This document shows, one piece after another, positions 1 to 12,215 of a stretch of DNA of 64,000 nucleotides (its first letter is position 1; each line of letters begins with the position of its first letter). The notes beneath the pieces are model-generated. The model made no database searches. It saw only the letters and a list, made by a program, of their open reading frames with translations, and was not told where the DNA came from. The position numbers and the translations under genes are program-made. The stretch spans positions 11,787,016 to 11,851,015 of the forward strand of contig OU342822.1 of assembly GCA_910591455.2 (NCBI GenBank), written 5' to 3'. This DNA is from Pholis gunnellus. Lineage: Eukaryota; Chordata; Actinopteri; Perciformes; Pholidae.

Positions 1-353
1 TTTTTGGCTCAGGTCTGTTCCCGACTACTTCTTCTTTCAAGCGCACAAATTGGCCACCTTTCCCATCAAGGCTGGCTACTGTTAATCTCAACCATTGGCT
101 GCCATTCATGTGAACTAGGTGTCCGATAACCAGAGTGCACATTCAGTGAGTTTCGTCACACTAAAATCAGACCATGTTATTGCAAGTCCATGCTTTTGAT
201 GTATTATAATAAAGATATATTTCAATCAAGCTTGATAATTGGGGCTTCATTCTTCTATTTTTATGTACTGTGATGGATAAAACACTAAGATTCTTTTTAA
301 AGCTATTATTAACGTCAGAAGTGTGACAGAGAAAATAAAACCTCGTTATTGCA

Positions 354-394
354 GTCTATCTCTATCTCTATCTCTATCTCTATCTCTCATCTAT
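354..394. repeat. (TCTATC)n microsatellite
   Basis: About six copies of a hexamer of TCTATC type, followed by an imperfect end and a short TA run. Confidence 0.95.
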
Positions 395-2876
395 ATATAG
401 CAACAACGATCACGGTTGGGTGTTAAACAGGGATCACAGACTTTGGCTGCAAGCATCAGCACTTTTGGTGAGGAATGTAAGACATTTAGAAACCAGTCCA
501 CTTCAAAGAGCTCTTCCTGGCTGTAATCCTCAGCTTTTATCTTGTGTGTTGCTACATAATGGCTATAAAAAAATAGTTTTTCCACTACTTTTTTTTTATT
601 TTTCTGATTTTTGTTTCTCCAGCACGGTCAATTTGGTTTCAGTCCAATTTAAAAAAGAGCTTTGCTCGCTGAGAAACCACCACCCTGCTGATGAAGTCAA
701 CTCTTTACGAGGTGTGTGTGCACACACTTGTGTTTGGAGAACATTAAACACTATTGCAAAGATGGCTTAAACCTCATGAACCCATCTGAGCTGAAACATC
801 AGACTTGAATAAATAGCTTTTGGTCACATAGCCTCCTGCTTCCTGTATGATCCGCCCTGCTTCCCTGCAGTGTTGCCAAAAGAGGGCAGTGTTTCCTAAC
901 TTGTTCTGCCGTCGATGCTCTGAACAACTCATTGAGTAGTACGCACACATTTTTCTCAGCAAGAAAAATGTATCAAGTGCATTAAAATGATGAATATATA
1001 AAAGTTATAAATCATGCCACTGATCAAACAGACTTTCAAAAGACGATCGCCTCATCCATACAACCTACAGTAGATTTCAAAGGGCTTTAGCTTCAGCACG
1101 CTGTGTGATTTATGAGTTTCATGTTCAAAAAAGTAGGTTTCCGTAAAAAATGACTGAACAAATGGTTTCCAGCTGGTTCATCTTCGCTCCTCCAAGTGAT
1201 GTCGCTCTTCCTGTTAGTGATTAGGACTGACCAGTTTGCCAGAGCGAGTTTCACAATTTCAAAGATCTCTCCCTGTTCCTGGAGCTGGTTTCATGATGTA
1301 GAGGTGAACTGGTTTCCAGTGGATGCTGTGCAAATGCACCAGTTAATTATTACATATTGGTTGCAGCTTGACTCTATTGTTACATGGATATTGATTGTTA
1401 AATCTGACCTACAGGCCTTTTGGGACTTGCATATTAAAATACTACTCATGTGGCAGAAACCAGCTGCAGCCAAAAGCCTGTGTGAACTCAGACAGATTAA
1501 CGGCAATTTGCTTTCATCCCGCCTTTGGAATAAACGACAAAGAATTGCATCAAATTTACCAGAGCAATGAATACAAGTAGACGAACTTGAGCAGTTTCAT
1601 TTGGGAGACGGTGCCAGCCTTTAAACACAGAAGTCTGCCCGTTTGTAAGACGACGGTTTGTCTAAATGTGACCTACTTTTGTTAAAGTTTCTTTAACCTC
1701 TGATAGGGAAGAAAGAGAAGATATTGCGACTGAGTGACCGAGTTGAACTCTCACTCTGAAATCTGTCTTTCTTCTTTCTCCCCTCTCTCTGTTTCTGGTG
1801 CTCTTTCCTACAAAACTAGTTCATGCAAAAAATCTGACAGTGAAATATATTCAACTTTGTGCGGCGTCCCATTTTCAGTCTCCATCAGGCACGTAAGGAA
1901 TGTCCATAATACAACCTTGTTTTTACACATATTGATCAGAAAGAACTTTCAATTGCTACAAAGAAGATTGTTTTATTTAGATTTCTTCAAACACACGGAT
2001 ACACAGCTGTTGTGGAAGTATGTGCTGATCACATACTCAATTATTAAGGTTCAAATTATGGCCTGGAAACACTGTAAAAGTACTGACAGATGATGTAAAG
2101 CTGGTTGGATGGAGGTAACTCAATACATTACCAGGCAGAGGTACTTGTACTTCAGGAGATATGCAGTTACCAGATTGTAGAACAGCCCAATTAGTTTGAA
2201 TATTGAATACAGGGCTGCTGGTCCTCTGATGAAGACACCAGTGAGGGCCCGTTAAGATGCTGCAGAGGAATCTCTGCAATCTCTTCTCTGCCTCCCTCCC
2301 AAACCCTTGCAGCTTTGTCAGCACATTTCTCGGCTCCAGACTGTTCTCCGCCTTGCAAAGCTGTCCCACATTGTTCCCTGATGTGAACTGCCTGAGCTGT
2401 TTGCTCTACACAAGCTGTCATTGTCCCATTTGGACTGGAAAGCCAATAGGAAAAGTGAAAGTGTCAACATTAAGGAGGTAAAACTTTCCAGCATTTTGCC
2501 GCCCGTCATTCCTGGCAGGGAGGGTGGCGGAGCTAAATTCGGGGGCACCCGTTTGGGTCCGAGCCCGAGTCTGAGTGCTTTGGAGAGGGAGCTCTCCACC
2601 AGGCGCTGAGAGAGCTAAAGCCAGACATTTGAATGGGTCTGAGGCAGCAGGGTTTTTTTTTGGGAAACTTTTGATACCTCAGCCTGACAGGGTGATTGAT
2701 TCATCATGGTTGCTGAAAAAACCCGGGCAGACAGAAAAGCATCCTCAAGAGCTTGAATAAAGTATCGGTGAAGACACAGTACATTTCATCAGCTCTCTAT
2801 GACTTGGACTCTTCTGCTCCTGTTAGTGTTTCATTCTATCGTTAACATTTCTACGCCTGAAAATCCCCCCTTGGAG

Positions 2877-2940
2877 AAATAGTGCTGCAGCGAGTATTCT
2901 ACCGACTATTCCATAAATAAATCTAGTAATCGGATAAAAA
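2877..2940. repeat. Dispersed repeat fragment (hAT-like, 'GCTGCA...CGACTATTCC')
   Basis: It shares a GCTGCAGC start and a CGACTATTCCATnAATAAAT block with the stretch at 5,050-5,098. The pattern resembles a very common fish repeat starting AGGGCTGCAAC. The family assignment is from memory and tentative. Confidence 0.35.
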
Positions 2941-5047
2941 ATACATTTGGTTTATTAAGGAAAAATAGAAAACAAAAAGGACTAATTGGCTTTCTTTTCT
3001 TTTTGAAAAATCTACATTAAACAGTCGTATCTACCAGTACTAAACCTTTTTAATGCATTTGAGTTCCATCTAACATTCTGGGTTTCAAGGCCCTAGAACC
3101 TTTTTCACCACCGTGCCGAGGAAATAAACAAAGAGTTTCTCGAGGAATTGTTTCAGCCCTACTGAGAAAGTCTTTGCTGCAAAGAAAAGAGAAGAAAAGA
3201 TTGTTTTAACAAGAGGGCGTGGCTGTGTCTGGTTCATTCGTCTCAGTTATGTAACAGTCATTTGCACCAGTGAGTCTAAAGGCTTGTGGACATCGTTCAG
3301 GCAGAAGAGTGTGATAAATCAATGCAGGCCCGGGGTCATTCAGGTTTATGTGGGATTGATCCAAGCTTGACAAATCCAGCACGGACTTTTCTTTTTAGAA
3401 AAGTGAAATGCTGCCAAATGTAGCTCATACAAGGAAGCGAATTAGCTTTGAAGCTTGAAAGTGAAAAGTTTTATAACAAAGGCACCTTGTTTGTTGTTTG
3501 GAAAATATTTCTTCTGCCTGTTTATTCTCTTTCCACATCCAGAAATTCTGAAGCTGCGGTCTCCATTTCTGTGTTATTCATCTTGGCAATTAAGCCTGTT
3601 GGATTTTGATTCAATAATCCAATTGGATTCAATCAAGAGAGTGAATAAGTCTTCTCTCATCCTTTGCTGAGAGTCAGCACTCAGCAGATCCTCTTTGGCT
3701 GGGCGCTCGGGATGTCAGAGGAGAAGAGAATGAAAAGAAATGAAGAGTGTCTGGAGGATACCCAACGACTAGAGTCCTATAATACAATAGAGTGCCTTCA
3801 TGTGCAGCAGACTTGACTTCCTGTCTGGGAAGGAGACGACACTGCTCCATCGGGTTCAACTGAAAGTGGTCATATTTAAAAGCATATGGGTGTCTCCAGG
3901 TGGCCTCTTACGACCAAAAAAAACCTCCATTAAAAACACCTTCCCACCTTCTTTTGCAGGTAGCCACAGCATTGGCTGAGGATGAACACGCAGAAATTGA
4001 GATTTATTACCATGTGCCATGTGTGTGAAATCTTTGGTAGCAGTTCTGCAAAGAGTAAAGCATGCATGAAAGAAAGCTGCGAGATCACAGAGCAGAAGAC
4101 CTAATCTAATGACCGAGTAGCAGATGTGACAATGTGTGAACAAGACAGCGTTCTACATCAAGAGACTGACTTGATTGAATGTGAGCCTAAATGTGTGGGA
4201 GAGATGAAGTATCACTTTTGACTTAAAAACACACTAATCGTGCAGTCGTTCAGTGCTGATAGGCCGCAAAAAGATCCCCAGTAGATGTAATGAAGACACT
4301 GTTTCAAGAATATCTTTGGCTTTTCTTTAATTCTTTGTTATCCTTCAGCTGGCACGTACTCCAATATCATTGCATCACTGCAATAAAGTGATATCAGCCA
4401 ACATACACACATCTAGCTGATTTATCAGTCTCGCACTAATTCATACATAATATTAACAACAAGTATTTGTGTACATTCAGAGAATATAAATCTAAAAAAA
4501 GGTGTTCAATGTTTAATTATATCTTACATTTTGTAATGCGCACATGCTGTTTTGATGCCATCCAACTGCAAGGAAATGTTTACGTCCTGTGGCTATTAAC
4601 ATTGAACACAATACAACAAGAAACAAGAGGACAAACAAGTTTAACAAAAAATCTGGGATCTGTTGAGGTCAAACAATGTTATTTCATCTTTGAAAAAGTA
4701 TCCTGATGAAAGTTGCATGTTCATGAGAGCATATAAGGTTGAACAAGACATAAATTCAACTAGCAGTACCTTTATATGCCAACACATTGAGCTGTGTCTG
4801 CAATTTTTCCCCTCTTAACCTTCACCAATACACCGTGGAAAGCTGGCATGTGTTTGCAGCAGCAGACACCTTTTTTTCCCCCGGGGAGGTTCTCCTTATA
4901 ACACATTGGCTGGCTGGAAAACAGTCCCTAAAGCAGATGTGCATGCAGGCGAAAATAGGAATACAAAGTGAGTCGAGGCTTACTTTAAATAAGCATGTGT
5001 CATAAATGGAACCGGGCATTTTGTTCTTATGATACATGTGATTGTTT

Positions 5048-5100
5048 AGGGCTGCAGCTATCAATTATTTTTGTGATCGACTATTCCATCAATAAATGTA
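5048..5100. repeat. Second copy of the 'GGGCTGCAGC' dispersed repeat
   Basis: It begins TAGGGCTGCAGCTATCAA and contains CGACTATTCCATCAATAAAT, matching the copy near 2.9 kb. It looks like one end of a non-autonomous DNA transposon. Confidence 0.4.
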
Positions 5101-6353
5101 ATTTCACTTGTTTTCATTATGTGTCCTATAATAAGCTGCTTAGAGACAGTTTTAGGGAGTTAAACAGGTCATAGCTCCCTCTCTAATATATGTTTTATTG
5201 CCGTGAAAACTTCTCCTTCCTTCAACAACTGTATTTATTCAAGCTTCTTGCCAAAAACTAAATTTGGCAAGAATACATTTGAGCACAGCATGATAACATT
5301 GTAATTTATTTAATTTCTACTGAGCAGAGTTTGAACGCATCACAATGTACCTCAATGGAACCTCCTTTAGAGGCACTGCAAACCCACGCCCCATCCATCA
5401 CTTCACTCGAGTTTCTCGGGAATCGTGTCAGGCCCATATTCAATTATTCAATATTTCCTATTTCAACTGCTGAATACACATTTTCTACACTGGAAGTTGA
5501 CATTTTTCACTTTCGGAAGCGGAAAACACAAAAATACCATCCGCTTCACACAACCATTGGACAGGTGTGCAGAGGTGAGAAAGGAGAAGCAAGATTTGAA
5601 CTTTGAACTTTTTTCATTCCTCACAAAACTACTTTTGTGTACAACCGATTGCATTCACTGCAACACCATGAATATCTTCAAGAAAACACGAACAGTGTTT
5701 CCATCTGTTCAACTTTGTAGTTATCTCTTTACGCTTGATTTGCGTCTCTTTGCAGTTGTTTTATTGTTTCATTGTGGTCGTTTTGCTTCTCTTCGTGGTC
5801 GGTATGAGTCTCTTTGAGGGACCTTTTGCAGGTGAAAGCCAGACGGCGCCTGACACTTTTGGGCCCTTGGGCCCGTTCAGTAATCCAGTCATGTCCTTGA
5901 GAATCTTCATATAAACCAGTTATCGATCAAGTCATTGATGTCTGGGATAAATAATGACATCATGCTGGACAGAAGAGACGGTTGTCTGTATTTTTGGAAG
6001 AATCCATGAGAATCCATTCATCATTCTGGCCTGTTATATTTCATTGTCTGTCTAAACACATCTTTACATGGAAAACTACGAGCAGAAACCAGAACGGAAA
6101 AAATGACACAACAGAAGGTATTTCAAAAAGAGACACAAAAAGAAAGTTGAGGTCAGAAGCTACTCAAAATATTACAATGGTAGACTTTTCACCTCCTCTC
6201 CACAACATTTCAAAAAGCAATAGAGACATGAAGGAGTTTCTAGTTTAAGGGGAGACCTTTTGGAGGGCTTGTTAACTCATGTCCTCTTCTTGTCTTGTTT
6301 CACCTGGCCTTCACAGGTCTGAATCCTGTTTGAAATGGTGACTGGTGAAATAG

Positions 6354-6355
6354 TG

Positions 6356-6384
<29 letters not shown>
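6354..6384. repeat. (GT)n microsatellite
   Basis: About 15 uninterrupted GT units. Confidence 0.95.
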
Positions 6385-6387
<3 letters not shown>

Positions 6388-6497
6388 TCAAAGGTCAAAG
6401 TTAGAGTCGGTTATATAAGAGATCAAAGCGATAGTCATGGTTAGGGTAGAGCAGCAGGTTTAATGTTTGTGTGCATTCGTGCGTGTGCGCATGCATG

Positions 6498-6524
6498 CGT
6501 GTGTGTGTGTGTGTGTGTGTGTGA
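6498..6524. repeat. (GT)n microsatellite
   Basis: About 13 GT units following a GCGTGTGCGCATGCATGCGT alternating purine/pyrimidine stretch, 115 bp from the previous GT tract. Confidence 0.95.
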
Positions 6525-9301
6525 GAGTGATGGAGATTTTCCTTGCCAGGGGTTTTTCCATAGTCACTGCTGTATTCAGAAACAGATGCAGTACTGGCAG
6601 TCAGACCAGTAGTCGGGTAGAAAGTCTTAGAAAAATAAGCCCTCAAAGCATTCTTCCAGTTGTTGCAGATCATTTCACACTTTCTCACTCCCATTCCTGC
6701 TTCTAATACAACCTCCTCAACTACACTAATTCCTCTTGTTCACTTTACTCCCACTGCACTATTTTACTGTCAGTCTTGGCCTGTTTCCCCTCTCATTCTT
6801 CCACTTTGTCTTCTCTGGACTAAGCTTCTTCTCCAACAAAGCAAAGCAAACATACTGATTAATATCACTATTTTAGAGACACATTTCCTGCCAGCTGAAA
6901 TCCTCCAATTTGATCAAAATCTTTCACTAATGCTGCACAGATGTAACTAACTAAGTAATTCATTGTCACGCCTTGTGCAGTCTGATTCTTTCACTATTCC
7001 TTCCTTTCCTCCCTCTGCTGCTCTCTGTCCATGTGAGGTAATTCAGCGTCAGTCTAAATCTTTAAAGCAGCAGGTGAATGACCTCATCCTCTCACATCTG
7101 CCGCAGTATTCTACAAACTAGGGCACCAACGAGGGGCGTCAGCGCTCTGCAGGGGCTATGCTGTACACATGCAAACAAATACTCTCGCTGACTGAATGAC
7201 TGTAACATGGTGTACACATTCAAACACAAGAACACAGCACGTTTGAAAATGCATATCACATACAGTATCATGAAATCTGCAGGCAAGGCACACACAAGCA
7301 ATTTCTTTCATATTTACAGTTGATTTTCAACAAAGTTCCTTATGAACACCTACACAACAGATACACAACATCTGTGGAAGAAATTCTTGTTGTCAACATT
7401 ATATAAACTTTTGAACAATTAGCAGCATAAGACGTTGTTACGGACAGAGCTCACCTTCAAACAGTATAATAATGACATCAGTGGACAACACAAGTTTTAA
7501 ATGCAAAACAAATAGCTTCATTTCAGCATTACAGATGCACAACAGCCAATACAGCCTCACTGTGAGGCTGCATTACTCTTTTTAATGACTCTTAGATGGA
7601 TAAACCAAAGCTGCCAAGATGCTTTGGACAGAAGACGTAGATGATGATGTTGGATGAAAAGTCAGGGTATTTGTTTGATTTAGTGACACTGGGGTATTCC
7701 CATGAGCCAACATCTTGAGTGTCGGCACGGGGGAGTTGAACATAAGAGCTGAAGCAGCCAAAAGATACGACATAACATTGACATATTGCTACCTCAAGTT
7801 GATGATACTGCAATGCCTTTTGACACATCCAGCTACCCTGGGGAAACATTACATACATTTGGAATTTCCTATGTCATGTCTGCTTTCAATTTAATTTGAG
7901 CAAGTTGCTGTCAGAATATTAATGAGCGCAGCATTAAAATAATCAGCGCTCACAGTATTAAAGCTGCCTTCCCCAGCAGTTAATGCAGTTAATTCCCCAC
8001 TGATAACGCATTCATTCTAATATACATACGGCACAAGTGACTGTAAAGTTGCACCCACAGCTTCCATAAGCCCCCTTTTGTCCCTTTCGTGAGCTTCCGT
8101 TTGTTGGCCGTCGTCTTGCCTCGGCCAACCAGCCGGCCCAGGCAGCTCCTGTTGTGATGTGACTTTTCCACACAGAGCTGTGGGGCTCAGCCAATCAGCC
8201 TGAGAAGAGCAGGGCCTGTTCTTTCACAACATCTCCTGGCGGCTCCGCCGTCAAGGATGTTTTTTAATGCAGTGATTAATAATACACTAAGTAAAATATT
8301 GCCTTGGCTTTGGGAAACTGTATTCAAAACTTTCCATGGATGCCTTCCCTTTCGTTTGAGATGGCTTTTCAAGATGTGATGGTTTTCCTATTTTTTTTAA
8401 TCCAGATGTATTGGTGTAATGCATTCGGCAAGAAGGGAGCAGAGCAATACATATCTTCAATCCCCAGTTTAAAATGTACAACTCAAATGATGTTTGGATC
8501 AAGCGTCACTTCCAGTCCTTGAGTCAATCACTTTTGAATGTGCTTATGCATTGTTTTTGTGTCGATACTGTTTGTGTTTGATCTGTTCGCAGCACATGCC
8601 TGCACACACGGAAACAGTTGTTTCTTTGTTTCCCACATCTGTTTGTGAGCGTCTGTGTATAAATAAATATTGTCCCCGATGTGCGTTCCTATGGCAGTTA
8701 AATGATAAGTAACAAGGTCTAGTGGTTACATATTTGCTCAAAAGCTACCGCCTGTAAAACCAGATTGTTTCTGTGTTGTTGTGCTCGCTGTCTGTCTGTC
8801 TATTTCCTCAGCCGCTGGCAGAAGGGTGTAACATTTACAACTACAAAAAGTCAGACAGGGTGGGAGTGAGTTTAATTGACTCATGGAAATGGAGGCGTGT
8901 CTCAAAGAAAAAGGAGAGCTAAATGTTAAGGTGACCTAGGCAAGGAGTGGTCAAACAGTATTTGCAAACAATTCTTCACATTAGTTTTAACTTGCGTGGA
9001 GCACTAGATGAGTCTTGACATGTATGACAATGTATTGTGCCATGAGTAAGTCTGTTTAGCATGCCTTTTGGCAGTTGACCTACCTGACGCCATCTGAGCG
9101 GTCCTGGTCTACCTGTGTGGTGCTCTAACAGGTTTAAACAAATGCTAACAATAATTTGCAACTGTTTTCCCCCCTCGACGTCGGGCCAAGGCTATTTGAC
9201 TTTGAGAGATCACAGCAGCTGAGAAGCACCATTCAATAACCCAGAGACATATGGGGATAAATTCCAAGAGAGTAACGCTCATATTCCACCTTCATCTAAC
9301 A

Positions 9302-9480
9302 CAGCGGTTCCCAAACGTTTTAGGCCACGCACCCCCTTCTACATCCCGACCGGGTTCGCGCACCCCCAATCCCCCACACCTTAAAAAACAAAAAGCAACA
9401 GAGCCTATTTAAAGGCACATAAAAATCGGACCAATGAGAGAACAGTTTGCTCGCGCGTGGCGTTTGTTTGCAAGATTTAA
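9302..9480 (+). mobile_element. hAT-type transposon terminal fragment
   Basis: It starts CAGCGGTTCCCAAACG, followed by several CACCCCC blocks. This is the recognisable end of a common fish hAT-family repeat (terminal consensus like CAGNGGTTCCCAA). The opposite terminus was not found nearby, so it is entered as a fragment, and its right limit is approximate. Confidence 0.5.
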
Positions 9481-11342
9481 TCCGCTGTTAAATGTTACAG
9501 TGTGAACACAAACCGAACAAAGGGGGAACTGCAACATTGTATCATATTAATCCCTGAATCAAAACAAACGAACTACAGGTGTGAAAAGGCCCCCGAAACA
9601 CTGCAACAAAGTTTCAATAAATTTCAGTTACACAAGGTGTCACTTTTAAGCATTTGTAACATATAATAATGACAAAATACTTTTTTAGGAAAATAATTTT
9701 TAAATTAGATTTTAGAGAAAATGGTGCATTGTTACAAAATAATCATAAAACAGGCTAATAGCAGACCACCTCAAAGTCTCACTCTGAAATAACCAGGACA
9801 TTCTGCTGTAGGATTCCAAAATAAAAGCCCTTCAAGATCTCATTCATGAGACAATTTGTCTAATTTCAGCTGGGGCCGTGGCCAAGCACAGGATAAGGGT
9901 TAGGTTTAGCATTACACATCGCAAAGAGGAATAAGTCAATTCGTCAGATTTTCTCAGGTCAATAAATGAGCTGAGAGAGAGAGAGCCATAATAAACCAAA
10001 ACAGTTTCCATTCCACGCTCACATGCAGACATGTTTGCTTCACATTATGCAACTGCTAGCCATGTTTTTGTAATTCAACCTTTTTTGTTGACTTAAAGCT
10101 GTTTCACTGTATGCACAAGATTTGATGTAACATCCCATCAGCTTACCTAATGTAAAAGTTTTAGCAGCAATTTAACAATGTATTACAATCTTTGGCTGAG
10201 ACATGAGTCATTACTGCTGCATCAAAAAAGGTCACCTCCTTATTCATTTCAAGAGACCAAGTAGTTGGTGTCCAGGTGGAGGAGAAGTGATTAATGCCTC
10301 GATAACTTTACAGAAATGTTTAGACCGCTGTGCAGTGTCTTGGTAACTGATAAGCCTTCAAACTGAATTTCCTGGTTTGTATTTGATCTTCTCATTGGTA
10401 GAAATAGGATCTAGTGTTTTTTGCCTCGTGGAGTTGTCTTGTCTGGACAACGATAACAGCAGGCAAAGGGAAAGCTCCTTGTGATCACTTCTCAGCTTCA
10501 TCTGAGGAGAAACAAGGAAACTAAAGAGTTACGTTGCTGTTTGCACCATTGACCTGATGACCTGATAACAAGAAATTAAGATTAAGACGGATGATCATTT
10601 GGTTCAGCCCAATGGTGACCAATAAGTTCCCCAGACCAGTCGCAGTAACATAAATATCTGCTGAATACTTTTGATGCTTGTGCCCAAAAAATATATATTT
10701 AATTGGTACCAAAACTTAAGCGTAAAAGAATGTTGACAGAGGCCCAATGTTGCACATTGACAGTAACAAATCCAATTCAGCTACAACATATCACTTGTCT
10801 CTATGGTACTTTTCCCACACAATCATAATGGGATGTTTGTGTCTTTGGCTGATAAAAGTCATATTAGAATAACAATTAAATTGACCTTACTGATTGTGGT
10901 TAGATCATATCTTTGAGCTCAGCAATAGGGGCCACTGTGTTGGAAAGTTGACATGGAGAAAAATAATATCCAAAACAATGAACTTGTCAGAGGTATATCC
11001 TTGCCAACATTGTGTTTTGATTATCAAGAAAAGCTTCTCCTGGCTTTGGTCTACACTGGCACAGACTTTTCCGATGATGCATTTGCATTGGCTGCAGAGT
11101 TCAAGGATAACAATGAAGTAATAGAAAATGTGAGCAACTTGATAAGAGGAGTGGAGGTTATTCAAAGTTTTGTAACTATGCCCAATGTCAGATGAGCACA
11201 GTATCAGATAGGTGGGTATATATTCTAATAACAGCTAAGCTGTCACTCACAACAAGATACTTACTAAATATATGTTACTGTGTACTGAACAGGACTCTAT
11301 TTGCTCTGGACTCTGACTTGACTTGGCCTTGACTGCCTTTAG

Positions 11343-11384
11343 ACTTGGTCTAGACTACTTGGTCTAGACTACTTGGTCTAGACT
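11343..11384. repeat. Three perfect 14-bp tandem units (acttggtctagact)
   Basis: Three identical copies lie inside a longer degenerate stretch of 'gacttggacttg'-type sequence (about 11,305-11,416). Confidence 0.9.
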
Positions 11385-11984
11385 CAGACCTGGTCTTGGA
11401 CTTGACTTGGACTTGATTAATTAACTACAGCCCTGTGGGAACGTAATTTTGAAGGAGACAGGGTTGGTTTATCAATGTTATTTAAAGTCTTCGTTAACAG
11501 TTATAACTTCAATGTATTATACAGAGTTTTACTATATTGTCATTCCTTATCAGTTTATACACCAGCTTCTACTTACAGATGCCCACAGGAGGAGTTAAAG
11601 TTAATGACAAATGCATTAATAAAAACTTAGTCTGAGTACTACACCATAGTGCATTATAAACCATTCATTAAATATTTGTATAACGCTGATAAATGCTTTA
11701 TATAATGACTTAAAAATTAGGGGTTACCCTTTTCGGAGTTACTTGCCCTGATCCACTTGATCTAACAACTTTAGGTAGACTATTGGTGTAGTGTTCCGAT
11801 ATATTTTATAAGTCAGGAAGACATTTCCAAAATCTTTTGGCAAATACCCTTTTTGCCAAAACTGGAAAGAGGGTAAGCCAGCTAGCATAGCTCTGTCACA
11901 GGCTAACTGTTAACACAAGGCCTCTGTCAACACGCTTTTACTTTGGTTTTTGAATCAATTTAACAAATGAGATATAAAATGTTA

Positions 11985-12215
11985 ATTATGAGCTTTAGAG
12001 GTGCTGGTGTGCAGATTTGTTTTCTCATTCCGACAGAGCCAGGCTAGCTGTTTTCCCAGGCTTCCAGTCATTATGCTAAGCTAAGCTTACTGTCTTCTGC
12101 TTGTATCTTCATATTCAACAGACAGATGTGAGAGTGGTATTAATCTAAACATCTAACGCATTGCAAGTAAGAAAGTAAGCGTACTTCTCCAAATGTCACA
12201 CTATTCTTCTGAAAT
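11985..12215 (+). repeat. Dispersed percomorph repeat ('ATGCTAAGCTAAGCT'), copy 1
   Basis: It contains CAGAGCCAGGCTAGCTGTTT, TTCCAGTCATTATGCTAAGC and a GAGAGTGGTATTAATCT block. The same three landmarks in the same order recur at 36.6-36.8 kb and, inverted, at 27.2-27.4 kb. It probably is a non-autonomous DNA element; limits are approximate. Confidence 0.6.

Noticed and set aside
10953..11195. 80-codon open frame beginning MEKNNIQNNEL
   Set aside because: It has no known domain, no splice or promoter context, and a length expected by chance in AT-rich DNA.
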